Below, piece after piece: positions 7,257 to 14,522 of a DNA stretch of 15,637 nucleotides (position 1 is the first letter of the stretch; each line of letters begins with the position of its first letter). Under the pieces are notes generated by a model. That model ran no database searches. It saw only the letters and a list, made by a program, of their open reading frames with translations, and had not been told where the DNA came from. Made by a program: the position numbers and the translations under genes. The stretch spans positions 1-15,637 of the forward strand of contig DIFU01000155.1 in the NCBI GenBank assembly GCA_002419285.1, given 5' to 3'. Source of the stretch: Prolixibacteraceae bacterium UBA5740. Lineage in GTDB: Bacteria; Bacteroidota; Bacteroidia; Bacteroidales; Prolixibacteraceae.

Positions 7257-8219
7257 ATGATAAAATACTGTTGCATTATCCTGACATTCCTGAATCTTGC
7301 TGGTTGTACTCATTCATTTGATAAACCGGAAGCCATCCGCTCACTCAAGGTTCTCAACAGTGACCTGAGCCAGTTTTTTCTTGAAACGAACGAATTACCT
7401 GAAATGGAGGTTTTTCGAATTTTATGGTCTGACTCAACCGCTCCATTGCCGTTTCCCAACGAAAAATTCATTTTTTCCAAACCTTACCTTGAATATGATT
7501 TCCAAAATTCGAAAGGTCATTACCGGCAGGATTCAATTAAGAAGCAATTCATCCGGACTGGCGACAATGAATCGGTAGTGATTGAAGTAAGTTCATCCCG
7601 TCTTGATAATTGTCGTTTTGAACTTCAGTCTTATGAAACCATGAAAATCAGTTCACGTCCGTCCTTCCCCATAAAGGCAAGGGCAATCCTGTTCGCAGAT
7701 TCTCTGCAAATTCTTAACATCGAGCACGAAGCAGCGGTAGCCGATGAGTTACCCCTATTTATTCGTACAAGCATAGAAGGAACTCAATACAGACTAAACG
7801 CTACTTTCGACCGTATCAGGGAGGGTAACCGTGGATCCATAAACGCAAAATCCAGCATAATATCTGGTAGTCAAAATATTGTCGATCTGGAGTTTGATTC
7901 AAAAATCGGATACAGTTCCATGGGATATTACTTTGAGAAAATCAATTTCAACATCACCTTGTTTCATCATTTGATTATCGCAAGAATCGACTACGATCAT
8001 ATAGATCCAACTTCATCTGATTACATAAGTTCGTTTAATAAAAATAGCGAAATCGAAATTTTTGAAAGACCCTATCGAAAAAAAGTTGGCAACATAAGGC
8101 TGGGAACTACAAATAACGGCGAACTGATTGATTACTTCATAGAATTCAGGAATGGAGATACCGCTCCTTTAGCGGAATACATTCCTGGTTTACAAAAAAT
8201 CCTGAATTTGAAACTTTAA
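7257..8219 (+). CDS. Lipoprotein of unknown function
   Basis: The product is 320 aa with a lipoprotein signal: MIKYCCIILTFLNLAGC, lipobox LAGC, lipidation at C17. I do not recognise the mature protein. It is rich in beta strands with many polar and charged residues: FELQSYETMKISS, ILFADSLQILNIEH and IVDLEFDSKIGYSSMGYYF. The protein ends with EYIPGLQKILNLKL. No enzyme motif is visible. The start is fixed by the signal peptide. It follows the 6684 gene by 15 bp and precedes the next lipoprotein by 11 bp, so the three are very probably one operon. It is likely anchored to the inner leaflet of the outer membrane, or exposed on the surface as many Bacteroidota lipoproteins are. I see no acidic surface-export signal right after C17 (it reads THSFDK). 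Confidence 0.75.
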   Translation: MIKYCCIILTFLNLAGCTHSFDKPEAIRSLKVLNSDLSQFFLETNELPEMEVFRILWSDSTAPLPFPNEKFIFSKPYLEYDFQNSKGHYRQDSIKKQFIRTGDNESVVIEVSSSRLDNCRFELQSYETMKISSRPSFPIKARAILFADSLQILNIEHEAAVADELPLFIRTSIEGTQYRLNATFDRIREGNRGSINAKSSIISGSQNIVDLEFDSKIGYSSMGYYFEKINFNITLFHHLIIARIDYDHIDPTSSDYISSFNKNSEIEIFERPYRKKVGNIRLGTTNNGELIDYFIEFRNGDTAPLAEYIPGLQKILNLKL

Positions 8220-8230
8220 TACCATCACCC

Positions 8231-8845
8231 ATGAAAAAGAGACTTCTATCCTATTTACTCATCCCAGGTATAGCCATTATATTGGCTGGATGTGATCTGC
8301 TGAACACCGACAAGGAAGTGACCGACCCTGAAAAGACTCTGGGGAAAGTAGGTAACTATTGGACACTTTCTGCCGAGGGCCACACGGGCTCCCAAATTAC
8401 CATCATCAGCAACAACGACGGCAACTTTGTAGCGTCACTTCCCTATGGGGGGAAAACGATTCAAGTGGAAGGGAAAATCACCGACAAGGGAATTTACGAC
8501 TATGTATACAGCAACGGTGATAAAAAGAAACCTTTTACCCTGGTAAAATTTGATGCCGAGGTTGGAGACCAGTGGGAATATAATGTTGGCAACCAGACAG
8601 TGGTTCGCAAGGTAGTGCGTAAAAGTTCGACAGATGATACTGACTATATTTTCTGGTTGATCAAAACCATCGATGTGGAAGAAACCATTCCTGCAGGGAC
8701 GGTCATCAATGGTTCAGAATCACAGGTTAAAAAAATACTTTGGAAATTCAATCACAAGTTTGGATTTGTATCGGCTACCGTCACTGAGAGCGACAATTCA
8801 GTAACGCAGATAAGCTCAATGACGAATGCTGCCGAAATGGATTGA
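8231..8845 (+). CDS. Lipoprotein of unknown function
   Basis: The product is 204 aa and opens with a textbook lipoprotein signal ending LAGC (C21), followed by DLLNTDKE. The acidic/polar residues after the cysteine are compatible with surface export in Bacteroidota. The mature protein is almost entirely predicted beta: NYWTLSAEGHTGSQITIIS, GGKTIQVEGKI, GDQWEYNVGNQTVVRKVV, KILWKFNHKFGFVSATVTES. The motif GNYWTLS followed by repeated strands, and later GDQWEYN, resembles small secreted beta-sandwich proteins of Bacteroidota whose role is unknown. There are no catalytic residues to point to. It is the last gene of the 6684-8845 cluster and ends 7 bp from the convergent stop of the YiiX-like gene. 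No terminator hairpin is visible in that space. Confidence 0.75.
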   Translation: MKKRLLSYLLIPGIAIILAGCDLLNTDKEVTDPEKTLGKVGNYWTLSAEGHTGSQITIISNNDGNFVASLPYGGKTIQVEGKITDKGIYDYVYSNGDKKKPFTLVKFDAEVGDQWEYNVGNQTVVRKVVRKSSTDDTDYIFWLIKTIDVEETIPAGTVINGSESQVKKILWKFNHKFGFVSATVTESDNSVTQISSMTNAAEMD

Positions 8846-8852
8846 TTCGTGG

Positions 8853-9557
8853 TCAAAAACGAAAACGACTTCCAATAGTATCCGAATCTGAGATAGTAGC
8901 CCCTATCAGATCGTTAGGGTAGACAATCAATCCACCATTGGCATCCAAATCAACACCTGTGGAATACAGGAAAGCCTCCCGTATGAGGTGAGAACAATAC
9001 CAATGTGTGCGTTGGTTGCCTGTTCCATTATGATTTCCCTGTAACTCTGACTTCATCGATCTCCAGGAAGAGATACCATTTTCCTGTCTTGTTATATAGG
9101 CCATTATTGTGTCAATTTCCACCTCTGTCAGGTTGAACCGTAACCGATACATAACCCCTATGCGGACAGGAGCAAACGTGATATTGTCAGTTCTGAAATC
9201 TGTGCCTGGCTGGTATGCCTTAACTCTTCTCAACTGAAATTCATCAGGAACATCCCGTGCCTGGGATTCAAATATAACCGCATTTGAAAGGACCTCCATT
9301 GATGACGATCCAATGGATCCTTCCTGAACGATGGCCGCATGACCAAAACCATTTCCTCCTTCAACCCATACTGTTCCTGGCAACCAGTTGTGATTAGGTT
9401 TTACCAGGATATCACCCCTTTTCAGTTCAGTCAGCACTTGCGTTGAATCAATAATGATGACAGGCGTGATCCTATCTGACTGCGGCTCATTATCGGACTG
9501 GAGACACCCCCATAAGAAAAAATAACCTGATAGTATGGCCAATGTAATCAGCTTCAT
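8853..9557 (-). CDS. YiiX/YebB-like lipoprotein, permuted NlpC/P60 superfamily
   Basis: The 234-aa product carries a lipoprotein signal (MKLITLAILSGYFFLWGC, C18). The body has the order typical of circularly permuted papain-like NlpC/P60 enzymes (YiiX, YebB, LRAT-like): KRGDILV at 46-52, then GFGHAAIV with H73 as probable catalytic His, E97 in VIFES as the possible polar partner, and C188 in HWYCSHLIREAF as the probable nucleophile. In classical NlpC/P60 proteins the Cys comes first, so this order supports the permuted branch. Members are thought to cleave amide bonds in peptidoglycan peptides, or ester/amide bonds of lipid-like substrates. Which applies here is unknown. It is transcribed alone, divergent from ileS, with a -7-type element at 9577-9584, and it is convergent with the upstream lipoprotein cluster. 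Confidence 0.8.
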   Translation of the reverse strand: MKLITLAILSGYFFLWGCLQSDNEPQSDRITPVIIIDSTQVLTELKRGDILVKPNHNWLPGTVWVEGGNGFGHAAIVQEGSIGSSSMEVLSNAVIFESQARDVPDEFQLRRVKAYQPGTDFRTDNITFAPVRIGVMYRLRFNLTEVEIDTIMAYITRQENGISSWRSMKSELQGNHNGTGNQRTHWYCSHLIREAFLYSTGVDLDANGGLIVYPNDLIGATISDSDTIGSRFRF

Positions 9558-9576
9558 AAAATAATGTTTGATTTGG

Positions 9577-9584
9577 CAAATGTA
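9577..9584 (-). promoter_or_regulatory. Bacteroidota -7 promoter element for the YiiX-like gene
   Basis: CAAATGTA on the plus strand reads TACATTTG on the minus strand, a full match to TAnnTTTG. It lies 20 bp before the ATG whose first base is 9557, giving a leader of about 13 nt. No -33 element is obvious. Confidence 0.45.
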
Positions 9585-9680
9585 ACTGAAAAGGCAGATG
9601 AGTGTAATTTTCCTGTAATAAGTTATCGCTCAGATTGATGTCATTATCAGAAAATTCCAGTTTCATCGATGTAAAATTTC

Positions 9681-9688
9681 TATATTTG
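9681..9688 (+). promoter_or_regulatory. Bacteroidota -7 promoter element for ileS
   Basis: TATATTTG is a full match to TAnnTTTG, 38 bp before the ileS ATG, giving a leader of about 30 nt. It lies in the 169-bp gap divergent from the YiiX-like gene. No strong -33 TTTG is seen at the right distance. I found no T-box-like leader, and the space is too short for one. Confidence 0.5.
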
Positions 9689-9726
9689 TGCATTTTTCAA
9701 AAATCAGGTAAAATAAAGCATCAACG

Positions 9727-12700
9727 ATGTCTGGAAAATTTCAGGAATACAAGCAGCTTAACCTTTCCCAGATCAATAAGGAAATCAGGAAAAGATGGGA
9801 AGAGGATGATACTTTCCATAAAAGTATATACACCCGTGAAGGTCATTCAACCTTCATATTTTACGAGGGACCTCCTTCTGCCAATGGAATGCCTGGAATT
9901 CACCATGTGATGGCACGCACCATAAAAGACCTCTTCTGCCGTTACAAGACCATGAAGGGCTACAGGGTGTACCGCAAAGCAGGCTGGGACACACACGGCC
10001 TGCCCATAGAACTGGGTGTTGAAAAAACCCTGAATATTTCAAAAGAGGACATTGGGCACAAAATTTCCATTGAAGATTATAACAAGGCCTGCCGGGTAGA
10101 GGTCATGAAATATACCCGTGAGTGGGAAGAGTTAACCCGACAGATGGGTTACTGGGTGAATATGGACGACCCTTACATTACCTATGACAGCCGATATATT
10201 GAAACCCTCTGGTGGCTTCTGAAAAAAATCTACAGCAAAGGTCTAATTTATAAGGGCTATACTATTCAGCCCTATTCTCCTGCAGCCGGAACCGGTCTGA
10301 GTTCACACGAACTCAACCAGCCAGGTTGTTATCGTGACGTAAAGGACACAACCATTGTTGCCCAGTTTAAAGCCATCCGTAACGAAAAATCAGAGTTTCT
10401 CTTCAATGACGTCAACACCGATGTCCATTTTATGGCATGGACTACAACACCATGGACCTTACCCTCCAATACCGCCTTATGTGTTGGACCTGCCATTAGA
10501 TACGTCAGGGTGAAGACATTCAACCCTTATTCAGGGATACCGGTAACCCTGGTTCTGGCCAAAGACTTGCTGAATTCATTCTTTGATCCGAAAAATGCCG
10601 GACTAAGTATGGAATCCTATGTCGCCGGAGATAAAAAAATCCCATATCAGGTACTAAATGAATACAAAGGAAGCGAACTGGCTGGGGTACAGTATGAGCA
10701 GCTGATCAACTGGGTAAAACCCAAAGGTGAAGCTTTCAGGGTGATTACCGGGGACTTTGTGACCACGGAGGATGGAACCGGAATCGTGCACATTGCCCCA
10801 ACTTTTGGTGCCGATGACGACAGGGTAGCCAAACAACATGGAATAGCTCCGCTCATAATAACTGACAAGGAAGGCAAAATGCAGCCTTTGGTTGATAAAA
10901 AGGGACGATTTTTCTTGATTGACCAGATTGACGATGATTTTGTCGCAAATTATGTGAACCGTGATACGTATGCATCATTCGCCGGTAAATTTGTGAAAAA
11001 CGAATACGACGAAGGAAACAATCGTGAGGACAGCACTGACGTCGATATCGCCGTAATGCTGAAGCTGGAAAACAAGGCCTTTAAAATAGAGAAATACATT
11101 CACAGCTATCCCCATTGCTGGCGTACCGACAAGCCTGTGCTTTATTACCCGCTCGACTCATGGTTTATCAGGACTACCGCCGTCAAGGACAAGATGATCG
11201 AGTTGAACAATACGATCAACTGGAAACCGAAATCCACCGGCTCGGGCCGCTTCGGAAACTGGCTCGAAAACCTTGTCGACTGGAACCTGAGCCGCTCAAG
11301 ATTCTGGGGAACTCCACTACCTATCTGGAGAACCGAGGATGGCACAGAAGAAAAATGCATTGGATCGACCGAAGAACTGATGCGTGAAATTGATGCTTCA
11401 GTGATGGCGGGCGTTATGGATAAAAACCCTTACCAAGGATTTGAGCCTGGTGTCAACACTGCCGATAATTATGAAAAAATTGACCTGCATAAACCTTACG
11501 TTGATCAAATTGTGCTTGTGTCAACAACGGGACAGAAAATGTTTCGCGAGCCCGACCTGATTGACGTATGGTTCGATTCGGGAGCAATGCCTTATGCACA
11601 GTGGCACTATCCGTTCGAAAGGGCTGAAAATTTGCCATTCCCTGCCGATTTCATTGCTGAAGGTGTTGACCAAACCCGTGGTTGGTTCTTTACTCTTCAC
11701 GCCATCGCTACCATGATCGACGAATCAGTATCATTCAGGAATATCATTTCAAATGGCCTGGTACTCGACAAGAATGGCAACAAGATGTCAAAACGTCTCG
11801 GGAATGCAGTCGATCCTTTCGAAACCATCGAAGAATATGGCTCAGATCCTCTAAGGTGGTATATGATCACCAATTCACAACCCTGGGATAACCTCAAATT
11901 TGACATTGCAGGCGTTGACGAGGTACGCAGGAAGTTCTTCGGGACTCTCTATAATACATACAACTTTTTTGCCTTATATGCCAATGTCGACAACTTTACA
12001 TTTGCAGAACCACAGGTACCCATAGAAAACAGGCCAGAACTTGACAGATGGATTATCTCCCTCCTGAATTCACTTGTCAGGGAGGTGACCGATGGTTACG
12101 AAAATTACGAACCAACCCGCACAGGAAGGGCAATCAGCGATTTTGTCAATGAAAACCTAAGCAACTGGTTTGTCCGTCTCAGCCGAAAACGTTATTGGGG
12201 CGGCGAATATAATCACGATAAAATCTCAGCTTACCAAACACTGTACACCTGTTTGGAGACTATTGCAAAACTAATGGCGCCCATCGCCCCTTTCTATGCC
12301 GATCTTCTCTATTGCGACCTGAATCGGGTAACTGGCAAAGATCCGGACCAGAGTGTCCATTTAGCTGATTTCCCTCAATTCGACGAAACGCTGATTGATG
12401 CAGAGCTGGAAGAAAAGATGGCAATTGCCCAAAAAGCATCGTCCATGATCCTGGCTCTTCGCAGAAAGGAGAAAATCAAAGTACGCCAGCCGTTATCAAA
12501 AATCCTGGTTCCTATACTGAATGATCATTTCAGGGAACAGTTTGAAGCCGTAAAGAATATTATCCTGGCCGAGGTGAATGTCAAGGAAGTGGAATATTTA
12601 TCAGATGCTACCGGAATTATTCACAAAAAAATCAAACCCAATTTCAAGACACTCGGACCCAAATACGGAAAGCTGATGAAAGAAATCAGCAATGCCATCG

Positions 12701-13167
12701 GTCAGTTTAATCAACAGGACATCAGCAATCTTGAAAAGGATGGCCATTTTGAGATTAATGCTGGAGGACAATTGATCAGCATCACACCGGAAGATGCAGA
12801 GATCATTACCGAAGATATACCGGGATGGCTTGTAGCCACCGAAGGCAGTCTTACCATTGCGCTCGACATCAACATTAGCGATGAGCTGAAAATGGAAGGA
12901 ATTGCCCGAGAGTTTATCAACAAAATCCAGAATATTAGGAAAGACAGTGGATTTGAGGTTACCGACCGGGTAGCGCTGAAAATCCTTAAGAATAAGGAGC
13001 TGAACGAAGCGGTGGAAACACACAAGGATTATATCTGCACACAAACTCTGGCAATACGGCTGGAACTGGTTGATAATCTGGATTCCAATATCGCCCGGTC
13101 AGTTGAAATCGATACTGGTCTGGAAACTTTGTTATCAGTGGAAAAAGTGAATAAACTGCAATCGTGA
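9727..13167 (+). CDS. ileS: Isoleucyl-tRNA synthetase, eukaryote-like type with GXHH signature
   Basis: This cytoplasmic class I synthetase charges tRNA-Ile with isoleucine using ATP. At 1146 aa it is longer than the E. coli-type enzyme (about 940) and fits the eukaryote-like (type 2) group. The catalytic domain begins with YEGPPSANGMPGIHH. Here the usual HIGH tetrapeptide reads GIHH at residues 57-60 (9895-9906). The second ATP-binding loop is canonical KMSKR at 686-690. The editing domain is intact, with the threonine-rich TTTPWTLPSNTA at 239-250 and GTGIVHIAPTFGADD at 350-364. The tail lacks the C-terminal four-cysteine zinc site of type 1 enzymes. The anticodon-binding helical region and a long C-terminal extension follow KMSKR. 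A Bacteroidota -7 element precedes it, and the DksA-like gene and lspA follow, a linkage common in this phylum. Confidence 0.97.
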   Translation: MSGKFQEYKQLNLSQINKEIRKRWEEDDTFHKSIYTREGHSTFIFYEGPPSANGMPGIHHVMARTIKDLFCRYKTMKGYRVYRKAGWDTHGLPIELGVEKTLNISKEDIGHKISIEDYNKACRVEVMKYTREWEELTRQMGYWVNMDDPYITYDSRYIETLWWLLKKIYSKGLIYKGYTIQPYSPAAGTGLSSHELNQPGCYRDVKDTTIVAQFKAIRNEKSEFLFNDVNTDVHFMAWTTTPWTLPSNTALCVGPAIRYVRVKTFNPYSGIPVTLVLAKDLLNSFFDPKNAGLSMESYVAGDKKIPYQVLNEYKGSELAGVQYEQLINWVKPKGEAFRVITGDFVTTEDGTGIVHIAPTFGADDDRVAKQHGIAPLIITDKEGKMQPLVDKKGRFFLIDQIDDDFVANYVNRDTYASFAGKFVKNEYDEGNNREDSTDVDIAVMLKLENKAFKIEKYIHSYPHCWRTDKPVLYYPLDSWFIRTTAVKDKMIELNNTINWKPKSTGSGRFGNWLENLVDWNLSRSRFWGTPLPIWRTEDGTEEKCIGSTEELMREIDASVMAGVMDKNPYQGFEPGVNTADNYEKIDLHKPYVDQIVLVSTTGQKMFREPDLIDVWFDSGAMPYAQWHYPFERAENLPFPADFIAEGVDQTRGWFFTLHAIATMIDESVSFRNIISNGLVLDKNGNKMSKRLGNAVDPFETIEEYGSDPLRWYMITNSQPWDNLKFDIAGVDEVRRKFFGTLYNTYNFFALYANVDNFTFAEPQVPIENRPELDRWIISLLNSLVREVTDGYENYEPTRTGRAISDFVNENLSNWFVRLSRKRYWGGEYNHDKISAYQTLYTCLETIAKLMAPIAPFYADLLYCDLNRVTGKDPDQSVHLADFPQFDETLIDAELEEKMAIAQKASSMILALRRKEKIKVRQPLSKILVPILNDHFREQFEAVKNIILAEVNVKEVEYLSDATGIIHKKIKPNFKTLGPKYGKLMKEISNAIGQFNQQDISNLEKDGHFEINAGGQLISITPEDAEIITEDIPGWLVATEGSLTIALDINISDELKMEGIAREFINKIQNIRKDSGFEVTDRVALKILKNKELNEAVETHKDYICTQTLAIRLELVDNLDSNIARSVEIDTGLETLLSVEKVNKLQS

Positions 13168-13206
13168 ATTAGTGTTAACGATCAAAGGCAGGGCTTGAAT
13201 TTTTAC

Positions 13207-13214
13207 TATATTTA
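13207..13214 (+). promoter_or_regulatory. Weak -7-like element before the DksA-like gene
   Basis: TATATTTA differs from TAnnTTTG only in the last base and stands 45 bp before the ATG, inside the 92-bp gap after ileS. There is no properly spaced -33. The gene may equally be read from ileS. Confidence 0.2.
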
Positions 13215-13259
13215 GACAGTATTGTAAAACAGATCTATCTGAAAATAAACATTAAGATT

Positions 13260-13637
13260 ATGGGAGAAAAAAACAGATATTCAGATGATGAGTTACAGGA
13301 ATTTAAGGATCTCATTCTGAAAAAGCTCGATAAAGCTCAAAAGGATTACGAAATGTATAAAAATTCCATCACCCACGGTGACGGAAATGATACCATGGAC
13401 ACTTCGCCAACATTTAAAGTGCTGGAAGAAGGTGCCGCCACACTTTCAAAAGAAGAGGCTGGTAAACTGGCACAGCGTCAATTAAAGTTTATTCAGCACC
13501 TGCAGGCTGCACTAATCCGGATTGAAAACAAAACCTACGGGATCTGCCGCGAAACGGGTAAATTGATTTCAAAAGAAAGACTCAGGGCAGTGCCACACGC
13601 CACGCTGAGTATTGATGCCAAGAATAATCAGAGATAA
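13260..13637 (+). CDS. DksA/TraR-family protein with degenerate zinc finger
   Basis: The product is 125 aa and matches the small DksA/TraR-like proteins of Bacteroidota. Residues 8-35 and about 62-90 would form the two arms of a coiled coil. The connecting segment DGNDTMDTSP (41-50) is acidic, as is the tip of DksA that enters the RNA polymerase secondary channel. The C-terminal zinc-finger region reads YGICRETGKLISKERLRAVP and then HATL. Only C96 remains of the usual four cysteines; T99 stands where the second Cys would be, and H113 lies in the second knuckle. The fold may therefore persist without zinc. Its likely role is as an RNA polymerase-binding regulator, but this has to be inferred from the family. 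It lies between ileS and lspA, a conserved order in the phylum. A weak hairpin overlaps its stop codon. Confidence 0.88.
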   Translation: MGEKNRYSDDELQEFKDLILKKLDKAQKDYEMYKNSITHGDGNDTMDTSPTFKVLEEGAATLSKEEAGKLAQRQLKFIQHLQAALIRIENKTYGICRETGKLISKERLRAVPHATLSIDAKNNQR

Positions 13638-13659
13638 TAACGTAATCCCTGATCTTTTT
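13627..13659 (+). terminator. Weak terminator-like hairpin after the DksA-like gene
   Basis: ATCAGAGAT (13627-13635) pairs with ATCCCTGAT (13645-13653) with one A/C mismatch and a 9-nt loop, followed by CTTTTT. The stem is AT-rich and overlaps the stop codon, so it may only attenuate read-through into lspA. Confidence 0.35.
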
Positions 13660-13747
13660 CTACAGTAATCAACCTGATCGGGAAGGTGTGCCCAAATTGG
13701 GGAAATAATTATAAAAACAGGTATATCCTATTCCATAATGTTCATAT

Positions 13748-14473
13748 ATGAAGCTTTCAAGAGGCAGGCTTATTTTTCTGATTATTATTGTAATCCTTCT
13801 CAGTGACCAGATTCTGAAATTCTGGATAAAAACCAATATGGCCCTGGGTGACGAATTCCGCATTTTGGGCAATTGGTTTATAATTCATTTTGTTGAAAAC
13901 AATGGAATGGCCTTTGGCTTCGAATTTGCAGGGGAATATGGTAAAATGTTCCTCAGCATATTCAGGATCATTGCGGTCACCGCCATCGGATGGTATCTGG
14001 CAGTTCAGGTAAAAAAAGAACATCCCTTTGGTTTTCTAGTCAGTGTAGCACTGATTTTTACTGGTGCCCTCGGGAACATCATAGACAGTGTTTTTTACGG
14101 AATCATTTTTGACCATAGTTACGGACAAGTGGCAACTTTTCTGCCCGAGGGAGGCGGATACGGTACCTTGCTGCATGGCAAGGTCGTAGACATGTTTTAT
14201 TTCCCGATTATTACAGGCACTTACCCCGACTGGTTTCCTTTCTTGAGTGGCCAGGAACTCATCTTTTTCCGCCCTGTTTTTAATATTGCCGATTCCTCAA
14301 TCACGATTGGCATTTTTGTGATTTTGCTTTTCTATAGACACCAGTTCGACCATCCGGCGGAAATGGAGGCCCAGTCTTCTGAAGTTCCAACAGAGAACAA
14401 TGAAATCACATCCGAAACACCGGATCAGGAAAATCCGGAAAATCAATTGGAAAAAACAGAAGACAACAACTGA
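13748..14473 (+). CDS. lspA: Lipoprotein signal peptidase (signal peptidase II)
   Basis: This inner-membrane aspartyl protease cuts the signal peptide from prolipoproteins after diacylglyceryl transfer to the lipobox cysteine. The catalytic pair is visible: D113 in GALGNIIDSV and D182 in FNIADSSI. Other family segments are SDQILKFWI (19-27) and VENNGMAFGF (49-58). Membrane helices lie at about 8-26, 67-86, 96-113 and 184-196. At 241 aa it is longer than the roughly 165-aa E. coli enzyme. The extra length comes from a long periplasmic stretch of about 60 residues between the two aspartate motifs, plus an acidic tail of about 40 residues rich in E, N, P and Q after the last helix. The start is the ATG giving the first membrane helix. 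It lies downstream of ileS, the classic ileS-lspA pairing, here with the DksA-like gene between. Confidence 0.96.
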   Translation: MKLSRGRLIFLIIIVILLSDQILKFWIKTNMALGDEFRILGNWFIIHFVENNGMAFGFEFAGEYGKMFLSIFRIIAVTAIGWYLAVQVKKEHPFGFLVSVALIFTGALGNIIDSVFYGIIFDHSYGQVATFLPEGGGYGTLLHGKVVDMFYFPIITGTYPDWFPFLSGQELIFFRPVFNIADSSITIGIFVILLFYRHQFDHPAEMEAQSSEVPTENNEITSETPDQENPENQLEKTEDNN

Positions 14474-14481
14474 TTTGCCAG

Positions 14482-14508
14482 CAAGGAGTTTCATTTTCTC
14501 CTTGTTTT
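14482..14508 (+). terminator. Terminator-like hairpin between lspA and cysS
   Basis: CAAGGAG (14482-14488) and CTCCTTG (14498-14504) form a perfect 7-bp stem with a 9-nt loop, followed by TTTT. It starts 9 bp after the lspA stop and ends before the cysS ATG. The T-run is short, so termination may be partial. The AAGGAG in the left arm resembles a ribosome-binding site but is 34 bp from the cysS start, too far to act as one. Confidence 0.5.
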
Positions 14509-14522
14509 ACTCAAATTTCATT

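Noticed and set aside
9558..9726. Possible T-box or riboswitch leader in front of ileS.
   Set aside because: The leader after the -7 element is only about 30 nt, no conserved T-box bases or antiterminator are seen, and the phylum generally lacks T-boxes.
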